Below, piece after piece: positions 44,264 through 57,501 of a stretch of 64,000 bases of DNA; the stretch's first letter is position 1; every line of letters starts with the position of its first letter. The notes under the pieces were generated by a model that saw only the letters and a list, made by a program, of their open reading frames with translations, searched no databases and was not told where the DNA came from. A program made the position numbers and the translations under genes. Source of the DNA: Aedes albopictus. Taxonomy: Eukaryota > Arthropoda > Insecta > Diptera > Culicidae. The stretch is from positions 335,689,312-335,753,311 of the forward strand of contig NC_085138.1 of NCBI RefSeq assembly GCF_035046485.1, in the 5' to 3' direction.

Positions 44264-44518
44264 TCTATATATATAAAAATGCAGTGGCATACGAGGGACC
44301 ACGCATAACTTGCGAACAGATGGTTCGATTTGGGTCGTCTAAGTTTTGTTCTGTTAGTTTTCACCCAAGGAAGGTTTATGAGGCCTAAAACATGGGAAAA
44401 TTAAGAGTTTTTGTAAATCGGGTTTTCATACATTTTGAACGGGACTTGGGCGCTTGGCTAGGGACTTGAAACGTCAAAAAACGCAGTAGGCAAGACAAAG
44501 TTTGCCGGGGACAGCTAT
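44264..44518. mobile_element. Helitron-like element, diverged end
   Basis: Starts TCTATATATATAAAAATG after an A, like the element at 28896, and ends AAACGCAGTAGGCAAGACAA ... GTTTGCCGGGGACAGCTAT before T. The final CTAG is changed to CTAT, so this copy is probably immobile. No coding sequence. Confidence 0.6.
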
Positions 44519-46051
44519 TAAATATAAATTTGAAAATATAAATTAAATAAACGAGACATTAAGAAGAAAGTGTGCGAAATGAGTAACTTCACCCTTGTAG
44601 AAACAATAGGGGAAAGCCGAAAAAAATCTGCGACATCCCCATGTGAATAACACCGATCATACAGAATAGGAGGTTCGTCATTATTTAGATCTATAAAAAC
44701 AACCCAACAATAGGGGAGATTTTTCCAATATTACACATTTTTTATTCATAGCTCTATTATACACATTCTTATATATTTAAAACATATTCATTAACATGTA
44801 ATCTGGATCGTTTGGTATACGCATCCTTCCTCCCCTGTAAATTCGAGAAGTACCTTGCCGAAAGAAAATATTCTGTACTCCAAGTATTTCGAAGAACACT
44901 TTGCGCGTAAATACAACGCAATGGACCTGGCCGCTTTGATGTATGTGTCCTGATATGCTGCAAGTATCAATATTGACAAGAAAAGTAACACGATTGCTTT
45001 CCAGGGTGATTCCGCGTACTGGCTGCGTATATATAAGATTAGATTTGAGTAGTTATGATTTTTCAAAGATTCTTTGACTGTACCTAACTCAATTCAGATA
45101 TCGTAGAAACACTACAGTTATTTTTTTTTTTTTTTGTAAAAACAAACTTTAATCAAACCAATAAAAATCTAAAAAAAATGTAGTCGAGCTGCCAAGTTTC
45201 ATCAATTAAAATGGGTGGTGTGCAGGACTGCCATATTGTAGGTTCCTCGTTATAGAAAAAGCAAGTGTTGGATGTTAAAATACAACAAATGTTGTATGAA
45301 GTGCCAAAAAAGAGAGTGGGCTCATTATGTACTTTCACAAATACGCAGTCTACTTCAAGCGCATAGAATCTGCTTCCAACAAAATATTCATATACGAGTA
45401 TATAAAATATCGCAATATACAGGGTGTTTGGTTCCGGGTTTTGGATATTTTCAGGGCTGATAGGTCTTGATGAGAGATGAAAAAGTTCCCATGGAACATA
45501 GGGTCGGAAATCACTGCTAAGTGAGTTAATCACATTTTAAGTTTTTAATTTTTGTTTATCTTTGAAGTCCTGTATCTACTAAACTATCAATCGTACAAAC
45601 TTTCTCAGCGCACGAATTGAAAGCTAATAACTTCTACTTTCTTAGTCTCTTGGACGTATACTTTGTAAAAATAGTTTTAAAGGCCGTAAATTGAAAAATA
45701 ATGCAAAATTGGTCGAAAAAATCTACACTTTTTTGGACATTTTTGATGATTTAATTATGAAAATAAAGCTTTTGTTAAAAAAGTTCTTCTACAAAACATG
45801 CACGAACTTGTTCCCTAAAAATGTTTCTTTGACACCAAAACTCTATCTTTTGTAGTTAAGCCAAAAAATGTTTTTGAAAATAACGTTCCAAATTGCATTA
45901 ACTTCATGCCAAAACAATGGTCATCACCCTATCCGTCGTGCGTTCGTGTGCTGTTGCTCCACGGCATGAGGACGACTACTGCTGCTGGCTTGGCTGCTGG
46001 TGATGTCATTGCATACAGAAAACGAGCTCGCTCTTTGTCGCGTCACATCTC
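44519..46051. other. No recognised gene
   Basis: AT-rich sequence with a T-run at 45120-45136 that could be the reversed poly-A of a retrocopy, although no body was recognised. ACAGGGTGTTTGGTTCCGGG at about 45419 resembles a transposon end, but no partner end was found. Confidence 0.35.
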
Positions 46052-46056
46052 CGCCT

Positions 46057-48078
46057 CACACTGGGGCAGGATTGAAAATACATGGAAAAAACCTCTAGCT
46101 CGTCGAGATGTCGAGATACTCATTTGGTGTCTTCAGAGAAAATATTTCTATGGACATGGTCGATATTCTGAGCGGTAGTCAATTTTTCTTACGTTATTCG
46201 CATAAAAGTCCTATAAGTCATTTTGGCCAAATTGCATTTTAGCGATTAGGTTTCTTCGGCAAAGTTGTTCGGCTATTTATGCTGAAAAAGTTTGCTGAAG
46301 ACGTCAAATTTCCAAAGCCTACTATTCTTGAGATATTGACCGATTTATAAAATACCTACCTAAAATCGATTTTTTTCATAAAAATACGTTTTTAAACAAA
46401 TTTAATGTCCGTTTTCGAGTTATAATAATGAAAAATACCAAAATAAAACATATATCGAGGAAATTAGTTGGAAAAAATAAAATATGCATTGATTTTATAT
46501 AGAAAGTTCCCGAAAATCACGCAAAATGTATATAGGACGTTCTTGCAGTCGGGCAAGTTCGGGCAAGTTTTTTCATCGGCAATCACCTAAAAAAATACAT
46601 TAGCTTTCATGTAAAAAATTTTCACAGACATGATATTTAATGATTTTTTCTAAATTAAGTTCAAAGTTTACTGTTTTGGGTAAATTAGTACAAAATTTTT
46701 GTTGATAAAATACTACGTTTTAAGGTGCCAAGTGAACCATGAAAAGTATAGATACAATCTAGTCATAGATTTAGTTGTTTCTAATCTCCAAACAAATTGT
46801 AAAACACAAAAATGTCCCAAACGCCAATGAAAGTATGCTTTGGTTTTATCATTTGTCAATGCGTTATACAGTCACACATCATGAATATTTTTTGATTGTA
46901 TGATTAATATCTTATTTAATTCAGATATTAAAAAAAATGTAGAGAGTTATAAGCATAAATAAATGTATTCAATGATCTAAAAACTCAAAAGCATGTGAGT
47001 AAAAAATGTAGAAACGCTTTTCAATTATTTTAACCTAGTCGTACGTACTAAATATTTAAATATTTTGCGTACTAAGCAAAATTAATAACAATTCATCAGA
47101 AATATATCAGTAAATAACTATTCTTTGTTATTTGATACCTCTATTATTTAGCTGTCTTTTAAATTAGTGGCCATCACAGAAAGCAAACATATGTCTTGAT
47201 CTCTACAAAATCTGGATATGTTGTAAAACAGTCACTGAATCATCACGCAAATACATTACGTATGAATAAATCATTAACGAATGATAAAATCAAGGCATGC
47301 TTTTATTGACGGCATTTGGGACATTTTTGTGTTTTACAATTTGTTTGGAGATTAGAAACAACTAAACCTTTGACTAGATTGTATCTATACTTTTCATGGT
47401 TCACTTAGCACCTTAAAACGTAGTATTTTATGAACAAAAATGTTGTACTAATTTACCTAAAACAGTAAACTTTGAACTCAATTTAGTAAAAATCATTAAA
47501 TATCATGTCTGTGAAAATTTTTTACACGAAAGCTAATGTATTTTTTAGGTGATTACCGATGAAAAAACTTGCCCGAACTTGCCCGACTGCAAGAACGTCC
47601 TATATACATTTTGCGTGATTTTCGGGAACTTTCTATATAAAATCAGTGCATATTTTATTTTTTCCAACTAATTTCCTCGATATATGTTTTATTTTAGTAT
47701 TTTTCATTATTATAACTCGAAAACGGACATTAAATTTGTTTAAAAACGTATTTTAATGAAAAAAATCGATATTAGGTAGGTATTTTATAAATCAGTCAAT
47801 ATCTCAAGAATAGTAGGCTTTGGAAATTTGACGTCTTGAGCAAACTTTTTCAGCATAAATAGCCGAACAACTTTGCCGAAGAAACCTAATCGCTAAAATG
47901 CAATTTGGCCAAAATGACTTATAGGACTTTTATGCGAATAACGTAAGAAAAATTAACTACCGCTCAGAATATCGACCATGTCCATAGAAATATTTTCTCT
48001 GAAGACACCAAATGAGTATCTCGACATCTCGACGAGCTAGAGGTTTTTTCCATGTATTTTCAGTTCTGCCCCAGTGTG
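46057..48078. mobile_element. 2.0-kb Transib-like foldback element
   Basis: The inverted arms are about 815 bp each (46057 to about 46870 and about 47265 to 48078) around a ~400-bp AT-rich loop. The ends read CACACTGGGGCAGGATTG and, inverted, CACACTGGGGCAGAACTG. The 5-bp sequence CGCCT is duplicated directly outside (46052-46056, 48079-48083). Landmarks mirrored in the arms are GTCGAGATACTCATTTGGTG, GGACATGGTCGATATTCTGA, GGGCAAGTT and TTGTTTCTAATCTCCAAACA. No transposase. Form and target size match the 8.45-kb element at 22269, but the heptamer here is CACACTG, one base off the CACAGTG consensus. Confidence 0.8.
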
Positions 48079-48083
48079 CGCCT

Positions 48084-48424
48084 GTGGAATCATTCGAGGC
48101 GGAGTTTGGATTTGCGCATACTAAGTGCGACGTGCAGTTAACTTGTTTTTCGACGGAGCGAAAGGAAAGCGCCGACGAAAGTGTATTTACAAGAGCAACC
48201 ATTTAAATCCTTCGCACTCGTAGCTCTGCTGCGGTGCTGTTCAGATGGGAGGGGCTGTGCGTGCGGCAATTTAGAGCATGCACTTATTTGATGCATTTCA
48301 TTTTTTTTTTGTATGATGTGCAAGGATAATGATTCTTCTTATTTCTACCATAACATTCCCACTGGGACAGAGCCTGTTTCTCAAGTTGTAAAACATACAG
48401 CAATAAATTCCTTAGGAAACAATC
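48084..48424. other. No recognised gene
   Basis: Non-repetitive DNA between the foldback element and the long minisatellite. The flanking GAGGCGGAG and the sequence around GTGCGACGTGCAG show no coding character. Confidence 0.35.
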
Positions 48425-49138
48425 ATGGGGAGTCCTTGGGAAATGATACCTTTGGGGAATCTAATCAACAAGTTGGACATTTTAGGAGAAGTTGGGAATT
48501 CTTAAGGAACATTGGGGATTTTTAGGAGATATTGGGGATTTTTAAGGAACATTGGGGATTTTTAAGGAACATTGGGGATTTTTAGGAGATATTGGGGCCG
48601 GTAAAGGGAACTTAGGAATCATGGGAGTCCTTGGGAAATGATACCTTTGGGGAATCTAATCAACAAGTTGGACATTCTGGGAGAAGTTGGGGATTCTTAA
48701 GGAACGTTGGGGATTTTTAGGAGATATTGGGGATTTTTAAGGAACATTGGGGATTTTTAGGAGATATTGGGGCCGGTAAAGGGAACTTAGGAATCATGGG
48801 GGTCCTTGAGAAATGATACCTTTGGGGAATCTAATTAACAAGTTGGATATTTTAGGAGAAGTTGGGGATTCTTAAGGAACATTGGGGATTTTTAGGAGAT
48901 ATTGGGGCCGGTAAAGGGAACTTAGGAATCATTGGGTCCTTGGGATATGATACCTTTGGGGAATCTAATCAACAAGTTGGACATTTTAGGAGAAGTTGGG
49001 AATTCTTAAGGAACATGGGGGTTTTTAGGAGATATTGGGGATTTTTAAGGAACATTGGGGATTTTTAAGGAGCATTGGGGATTTTTAGGAGATATTGGGG
49101 CCGGTAAAGGGAACTTAGGAATCATGGGAGTCCTTGGG

Positions 49139-49420
49139 GCCCATATAGCCGAGGCGGTAAACGCACGGGTATTCAGCATGACCATGCTGAGGGTGACGGG
49201 TTCGATTCCCGGTCGGTCCAGGATCTTTTCGTAAAGGAAATTTCCTTGACTTCCTTGGGCATAGAGTATCTTCGTGCCTGCCACACGATATACGCATGCA
49301 AAATGGTCATTGGCAGAGGAAGCTCCCAGTTAATAACTGTGGAAGTGCTCATAGAACACTAAGCTGAGAAGCAGGCTTTGTCCCAATGAGGACGTTACGC
49401 CAAGAAGAGAGAGAGAGAGA
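49139..49420 (+). mobile_element. SINE (Feilai-like) inserted in the minisatellite
   Basis: The tRNA-like head with TAGCCGAGGCGG and GGTTCGATTCC, body and GAGGACGTTACGCCAAGAAG plus (GA)n tail are nearly identical to 14551-14831. A 13-bp target duplication GGGAGTCCTTGGG lies at 49126-49138 and 49421-49433; it is the tail part of the minisatellite unit, so the insertion site is exact. Confidence 0.95.
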
Positions 49421-52400
49421 GGGAGTCCTTGGGAAATGATACCTTTGGGGAATCTAATCAACAAGTTGGACATTTTAGGAGAAGTTGGGGATTCTTAAGG
49501 AACATTGGGGATTTTTAGGAGATATTGGGGATTTTTAAGGAACATTGGGGATTTTTAAGGAACATTGGGGATTTTTAGGAGATATTGGGGCCGGTAAAGG
49601 GAACTTTGGAATCATGGGGTCCTTGGGAAATGATACCTTTGGGGAATCTAATCAACAAGTTGGACATTTTAGGAGAAGTTGGGAATTCTTAAGGAACATT
49701 GGGGATTTTTAGGAGATATTGGGGCCGGTAAAGGGAACTTAGGAATCATGGGAGTCCTTGGGAAATGATACCTTTGGGGAATCTAATCAACAAGTTGGGC
49801 ATTTTAGGAGAAGTTGGGAATTCTTAAGGAACATTGGGGTTTTTAGGAGATATTGGGGATTTTTAAGGAACATTGGGGATTTTTAAGGAACATTGGGGAT
49901 TTTTAGGAGATATTGGGGCCGGTAAAGGGAACTTAGGAATCATGGGAGTCCTTGGGAAATGATACCTTTGGGGAATCTAATCAACAAGTTCGACATTTTA
50001 GGAGAAGTTGGGAATTCTTAAGGAACATTGGGGATTTTTAGAAGATATTGGGGAGGGTAAAGGGTACATAGAAATTATGGGAGTCCTTGGGAAATGATAC
50101 CTTTGGGGAATCTAATCAACAAGTTGGACATTTTAGGAGAAGTTGGGGATTCTTAAGGAACATTGGGGATTTTTAGGAGATATTGGGGCCGGTAAAGGGA
50201 ACTTAGGAATCATGGGAGTCCTTGGGAAATGATACCTTTGGGGAATCTAATCAACAAGTTGGACATTTTAGGAGAAGTTGGGAATTCTTAAGGAACATTG
50301 GGGATTTTTAGAAGATATTGGGGAGGGTAAAGGGAACTTAGGAATCATGGGGTCCTTGGGATATGATACCTTTGGGGAATCTAATCAACAAGTTGAACAT
50401 ATTAGGAGAAGTTGGGGATTCTTAAGGAACATTGGGGATTTTTAGGAGATATTGGGGATTTTTAAGGAACATTGGGGATTTTTAAGGAACATTGGGATTT
50501 TAGGAGATATTGGGGCCGGTAAAGGGAACTTAGGAATCATGGGAGTCCTTGGGAAATGATACCTTTGGGGAATCTAATCAACAAGTTGGACATTTTAGGA
50601 GAAGTTGGGGATTCTTAAGGAACATTGGGGATTTTTAGGAGATATTGGGGCCGGTAAAGGGAACTTAGGAATCATGGGAGTCCTTGGGAAATGATACCTT
50701 TGGGGAATCTAATCAACAAGTTGGGCATTTTAGGAGAAGTTGGGAATTCTTAAGGAACATTGGGGTTTTTAGGAGATATTGGGGATTTTTAAGGAACATT
50801 GGGGATTTTTAAGGAACATTGGGGATTTTTAGGAGATATTGGGGCCGGTAAAGGGAACTTAGGAATCATGGGAGTCCTTGGGAAATGATACCTTTGGGGA
50901 ATCTAATCAACAAGTTGGACATTTTAGGAGAAGTTGGGGATTCTTAAGGAACATTGGGGATTTTTAGGAGATATTGGGGCCGGTAAAGGGAACTTAGGAA
51001 TCATGGGAGTCCTTGGAAAATGATACCTTTGGGGAATCTAATCAACAAGTTGGACATTTTAGGAGAAGTTGGGGATTCTTAAGGAACATTGGGGATTTTT
51101 AGGAGATATTGGGGATTTTTAAGGAACATTGGGGATTTTTAAGGAACATTGGGAATTTTTAGGAGATATTGGGGCCGGTAAAGGGAACTTAGGAATCATG
51201 GGAGTCCTTGGGAAATGATACCTTTGGGGAATCTAATCAACAAGTTGGACATTTTAGGAGAAGTTGGGAATTCTTAAGGAACATTGGGGATTTTTAGAAG
51301 ATATTGGGGAGGGTAAAGGGAACTTAGGAATCATGGGGTCCTTGGGATATGATACCTTTGGGGAATCTAATCAACAAGTTGGACATATTAGGAGAAGTTG
51401 GGGATTCTTAAGGAACATTGTGGATTTTTAGGAGATATTGGGGATTTTTAAGGAACATTGGGGATTTTTAAGGAACATTGGGATTTTTAGGAGATATTGG
51501 GGCCGGTAAAGGGAACTTAGGAATCATGGGAGTCCTTGGGAAATGATACCTTTGGGGAATCTAATCAACAAGTTGGACATTTTAGGAGAAGTTGGGGATT
51601 CTTAAGGAACATTGGGGATTTTTAGGAGATATTGGGGATTTTTAAGGAACATTGGGAATTTTTAAGGAACATTGGGGATTTTTAGGAGATATTGGGGCCG
51701 GTAAAGGGAACTTAGGAATCATGGGAGTCCTTGGGAAATGATACCTTTGGGGAATCTAATCAACAAGTTGGACATTTTAGGAGAAGTTGGGGATTCTTAA
51801 GGAACATTGGGGATTTTTAGGAGATATTGGGGCCGGTAAAGGGAACTTAGGAATCATGGGAGTCCTTGGAAAATGATACCTTTGGGGAATCTAATCAACA
51901 AGTTGGACATTTTAGGAAAAGTTGGGGATTCTTAAGGAACATTGGGGATTTTTAGGAGATATTGGGGATTTTTAAGGAACATTGGGGATTTTTAAGGAAC
52001 ATTGGGGATTTTTAGGAGATATTGGGGCCGGTAAAGGGAACTTAGGAATCATGGGAGTCCTTGGGAAATGATACCTTTGGGGAATCTAATCAACAAGTTG
52101 GACATTTTAGGAGAAGTTGGGGATTCTTAAGGAACATTGGGGATTTTTAGGAGATATTGGGGCCGGTAAAGGGAACTTAGGAATCATGGGAGTCCTTGGA
52201 AAATGATACCTTTGGGGAATCTAATCAACAAGTTGGACATTTTAGGAGAAGTTGGGAATTCTTAAGGAACATTGGGGATTTTAAGAAGATATTGGGGAGG
52301 GTAAAGGGTACATAGAAATTATGGGAGTCCTTGGGAAATGATACCTTTGGGGAATCTAATCAACAAGTTGGACATTTTAGGAGAAGTTGGGGATTCTTAA

Positions 52401-55400
52401 AGAACATTAGGGATTTTTAGGAGATATTGGGGGTTATTAAGGAACATTGGGGATTTTTAAGGAACATTGGGGATTTTTAAGAGATATTGGGGCGGGTAAA
52501 GAGAACTTGGGAATCATGGGGGTCCTTGAGAAATGATACCTTTGGGGAATCTAATCAACAAGTTGGACATTTTAGGAGAAGTTGGGGATTCTTAAGGAAC
52601 ATTGGGGATATTGGGGCCGGTAAAGGGAACTTGGGAATCATGGGAGTCCTTGGGAAATGATACCTTTGGGGAATATAATAGACAAGTTGTACATTTTAGG
52701 AGAAGTTGGGGATTCTTAAGGAACATTGGGGATTTTTAGGAGATATTGGGGATTTTTAAGGAACATTGGGGATTTTTAAGGGACATTGGGGATTTTTAGG
52801 AGACATTGGGGCGGGTAAAGGGAACTTAGGAATCATGGGGGTCCTTGAGAAATGATACCTTTGGGGAATCTAATCAACTAGTTGGACATTTTAGGAGAAG
52901 TTGGGGATTCTTAAGGAACATTGGGGATATTGGGGCCGGTAAAGGGAACTTGGGAATCATGGGAGTCCTTGGGAAATGATACCTTTGGGGAATATAATAG
53001 ACAAGTTGGACATTTTAGGAGAAGTTGGGGATCCTCAAGGAACATTGGGGATTTTTAGGAGATATTGGGGATTTTTAAGGAACATTGGGGATTTTTAACG
53101 AACATTGGGGATTTTTAGGAGATAGGGAACTAAGGAATCATGGGGGTCCTTGGGATATGATACCTTTGGGAAATCTAATCAACAAGTTGGACATTTTAGG
53201 AGAAGTTGGGGATTCTTAAGGAACATTGGGGATTTTTAGGAGATATTGGGGATTTTTAAGGAACATTGGGGATTTTTAAGGTAATTGGTAATTGGTAATT
53301 TTGAGGAGATATTGAGGCGGGTAAAGGGAACTTGGGAATCATGGGGGTCCTTGAGAAATGATACCTTTGCGAAATTTAATCAACAAGATGGATATTTTTG
53401 GAGTTATTGGGGATTCTTAAGGAACATTGGGGGTTTTAGAAGATATTGGAGAGGGTAAAGGGAACTTAGGAATCATGGCGGTCCTTGGGAAATGATACCT
53501 TTGGGGAATCTTATCAACAAGTTGGACGTTTCAGGAGAAGTTGGGGATTCTTAAGGAAAATTGGGGATTTTTAAGGAACATTGGGGTTTTTTAGGAGATA
53601 TTGGGGATTTTTAAGGAACGTTGGTAATTTTTAAAGAACATTGGGGATTTATAGGAGATATTGGGGCGGGTAAAGGGAACTTCGGAATCATGGGGGTCCT
53701 TGAGAAATGATACCTTTGGGGAATTCAATCAACAAGTTGAATATTTTAGGAGAAGTTGGGGATTCTTAAGGAACATTGGGGATTTTTAGGAGGTATTTAG
53801 GAGGGAAAAGGGAATTTAGGAATCATTGGGGTCCTTGGGAAATGATAACTTTGGGAAATCTAATAAACAAGATGGATATTTTTGGAGATATTGGGGTTTT
53901 TAAGGAACATTGGGGATTTTAGGAGATATTGGAGAGGGTAAAGGGAACTTAGGAATCATGGGGTTCCTTGTGAAATGATACCTCTGGCGAATCTAATCAA
54001 CAAGTTGGATATTTTAGGAGAGATTGGGGATTCTTAAGGAACATTGGGGATTTTAAGGAGATATTGGGGATTTTTAAGGAACATTGGGGATTTTTAGGAG
54101 ATATTGGGGATTTTTAGGGAATATTGGGGATTTTTAGTAGATATTGGAGATTTTTAAGAAACTTTGGGGATTTTTAGGAGATATTAGAGATGTTTCATGA
54201 CGTTGGGGATTTTTAGGGAGATAATGGGAATTTTTCAAGGAGCGTTGGGAATTGTAGGAGATATTGAGGAGGGTAATCGGACCTCAGGAATCATGGGGGT
54301 CCAAGGGAAATGATACCTTTGGGATTCATTAGATTTAGTTGGACATTTTAGGAGAAGTTGGGGATTCTTCAGAAACATTGGAAATTTTGAGGAGATATTG
54401 GGGATTTATTAAGGAATGTTGGGGCTTTTTAGAAGATATAGGGGATTTTTTGGGAACTTTGGGGCTTTTGAGGAGATTTTGGAGATTTTTTTAAGGAACG
54501 ATAGGGATTTTAAGGAGATATTGGGGGGGGGGGGTAAGGGGAACACAGGAGATATTGGAGAGGGTAAAGGGAACTTAGAAATCATGGCGGTCCTTGAAAA
54601 ATGATACCTTTGGGGAATCTAATCAACAAGTTGGACATTTTAGGAGAAGTTGGGGATTCTTAAGGAACATTGGGGATTTTTAGGAGATATTGGGGATTTT
54701 TAAGGAACATTGGGGATTTTTAGGAGATATTGGGGCCGGTAAAGGGAACTTAGGAATCATGGGGTCCTTGGGATATGATACCTTTGGGGAATCTAATCAA
54801 CAAGTTGGACATTTGGGGAGAAGTTGGGAATTCTTAAGGAACATTGGGGATTTTTAGAAGATATTGGGGCCGGTAAAGGGAACTTAGGAATCATGGGGGT
54901 TTTGAGAAATGATACCTTTGGGGAATCTAGTAAACAAGTTGGATATTTTAGGAGAAGTTGGGGATACTTAAGGAACATTGGGGATTTTTAGGAGATATTG
55001 GGGCCGGTAGAGGGAACTTAGGAATCATGGGGTCCTTGGGATATGATACCTTTGGGGAATCTACTCAACAAGTTGGACATTTTAGGAGAAGTTGGGGATT
55101 CTTAAGGAACATTGGGGATTTTAAGGAGATATTGGGGCCGGTAAAGGGAACTTAGGAATCATGGGAGTCCTTGGGAAATGATACCTTTGGGGCATCTAAT
55201 TAACAAGTTGGATATTTTAGGAGAAGTTGGGGATTCTTAAGGAACATTGGGGATTTTTAGGAGATATTGGGGATTTTTAAGGAACATTGGGGATTTTTAG
55301 GAGATATTGGGGCCGGTAAAGGGAACTTAGGAGTCATGGGGGTCCTTGAGAAATGATACCTTTGGGGAATCTAATTAACAAGTTGGATATTTTAGGAGAA

Positions 55401-57227
55401 GTTGGGGATTCTTAAGGAACATTGGGGATTTTTAGGAGATATTGGGGATTTTAAGGAACATTGGGGATTTTTAAGGAACACTGGGGATTTTTAGGAGATA
55501 TTGGGGCCGGTAAAGGGAACTTAGGAATCATGGGGTCCTTGGGATATGATACCTTTGGGGAATCTAATCAACAAGTTGGACATTTTAGGAGAAGTTTGGG
55601 ATTCTTAAGGAACATTGGGGATTTTTAGGAGATATTGGGGCCGGTAAAGGGAACTTAGGAATCATGGGAGTCCTTGAGAAATGATACCTTTGGGGAATCT
55701 AATCAACAAGTTGGATATTTTAGGAGAAGTTGGGGATTCTTAACTAACATTGGGGATATTTAGGAGATATTGGGGATTTTTAAGGAACATTGGGGATTTT
55801 TAAGGAACACTGGGGATTTTTAGGAGATATTGGGGATTTTTGGGAGATATTGGGGCCGGTAAAGGGAACTTAGGAATCATGGGGGTCTTGAGAAATGATA
55901 CCTTTGGGGAATCTAGTTAACAAGTTGGATATTTTAGGAGAAGTTGGGGATACTTAAGGAACATTGGGGATTTTTAGGAGATATTGGGGCCGGTAAAGGG
56001 AACTTAGGAATCATGGGAGTCCTTGGGAAATGATACCTTTGGGGAATCTAATCAACAAGTTGGACATTTTAGGAGAAGTTGGGGATTCTTATGGAACATT
56101 GGGAATTTTTAGGAGATATTGGGGATTTTTAAGGAACATTGGGGATTTTTAGGAGATATTGGGGCCGGTAAAGGGAACTTAGGAATCATGGGGTCATTGG
56201 GATATGATACCTTTGGGGAATCTAATCAACAAGTTGGACATTTTAGGAGAAGTTGGGAATTCTTAAGGAACATTGGGGATTTTTAGGAGATATTGGGGAG
56301 GGTCAAGGGAACTTAGGAATCATGGGAGTCCTTGGGAAATGATACCTTTGGGGAATCTAATCAACAAGTTGGACATTTTAGGAGAAGTTGGGGATTCTTA
56401 AGGAACATTGGGGATTTTTAGGAGATATTGGGGCCGGTAAAGGGAACTTAGGAATCATGGGGTCATTGGGATATGATACCTTTGGGGAATCTAATCAACA
56501 AGTTGGACATTTTAGGAGAAGTTGGGAATTCTTAAGGAACATTGGGGATTTTTAGGAGATATTGGGGAGGGTCAAGGGAACTTAGGAATCATGGGAGTCC
56601 TTGGGAAATGATACCTTTGGGGAATCTAATCAACAAGTTGGACATTTTAGGAGAAGTTGGGGATTCTTAAGGAACATTGGGGATTTTTAGGAGATATTGA
56701 AGATGTTTATGGAACATTGGTGATTTTAAGGAGATATTAGGGATTTTTAAGGAACATTGGGGATTTTTAGGAGATATTGCGGAGGGCAAAGGGAAATTAG
56801 GAATCATGGGGGTCCTTGAGAAATGATACCTTTGGGGAATCTAATCAACAAGTTGGATATTTTATTAGAAGTTGGGGATTCTTAAGGAACATTGGGAATT
56901 TTTAGGAGATATTGGGGCCGGTAAAGGGAACTTAGGAATCATGGGGGTCCTTGAGAAATTATACCTTTGGGGAATCTAATCAACAAGTTGGACATTTTAG
57001 GAGAAGTTGGGGATTCTTAAGGAACATTGGGGATTTTTAGGAGATATTGGGGATGTTTATGGAACATTGGGGATTTTAAGGAGATATTGGGGATTTTTAA
57101 GGAACTTTGGGGATTTTTAGGAGACATTGCGGAGGGCAAAGGGAAATTAGGAATCATGGGGGTCCTTGAGAAATGATACCTTTGGGGAATCTAATCAACC
57201 AGATGGATATTTTAGGAGAAGTTGGGG

Positions 57228-57501
57228 TCCATATAGCCGAGGCGGTAAACGCACGGGTATTCAGCATGACCATGCTGAGGGTGACGGGTTCGATTCCCGG
57301 TCGGTCCAGGATCTTTTCGTAAAGGAAATTTCCTTGACTTCCTTGGGCATAGAGTATCTTCGTGCCTGCCACACGATATACACATGCAAAATGGTCATTG
57401 GCAGAGGAAGCTCTCAGTTAATAACTGTGGAAGTGCTCATTGAACACTAAGCTGAGAAGCAGGCTTTGTCCCAGTGAGGACGTTACGCCAAGAAGAGGAG
57501 G
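57228..57501 (+). mobile_element. SINE (Feilai-like) inserted in the minisatellite
   Basis: Complete head, body and GAAGAGGAGG tail. The 14-bp target duplication AGGAGAAGTTGGGG is at 57214-57227 and 57502-57515, a different position in the unit from that used at 49139. It differs from the copy at 49139 by only a few bases by eye. Confidence 0.95.
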
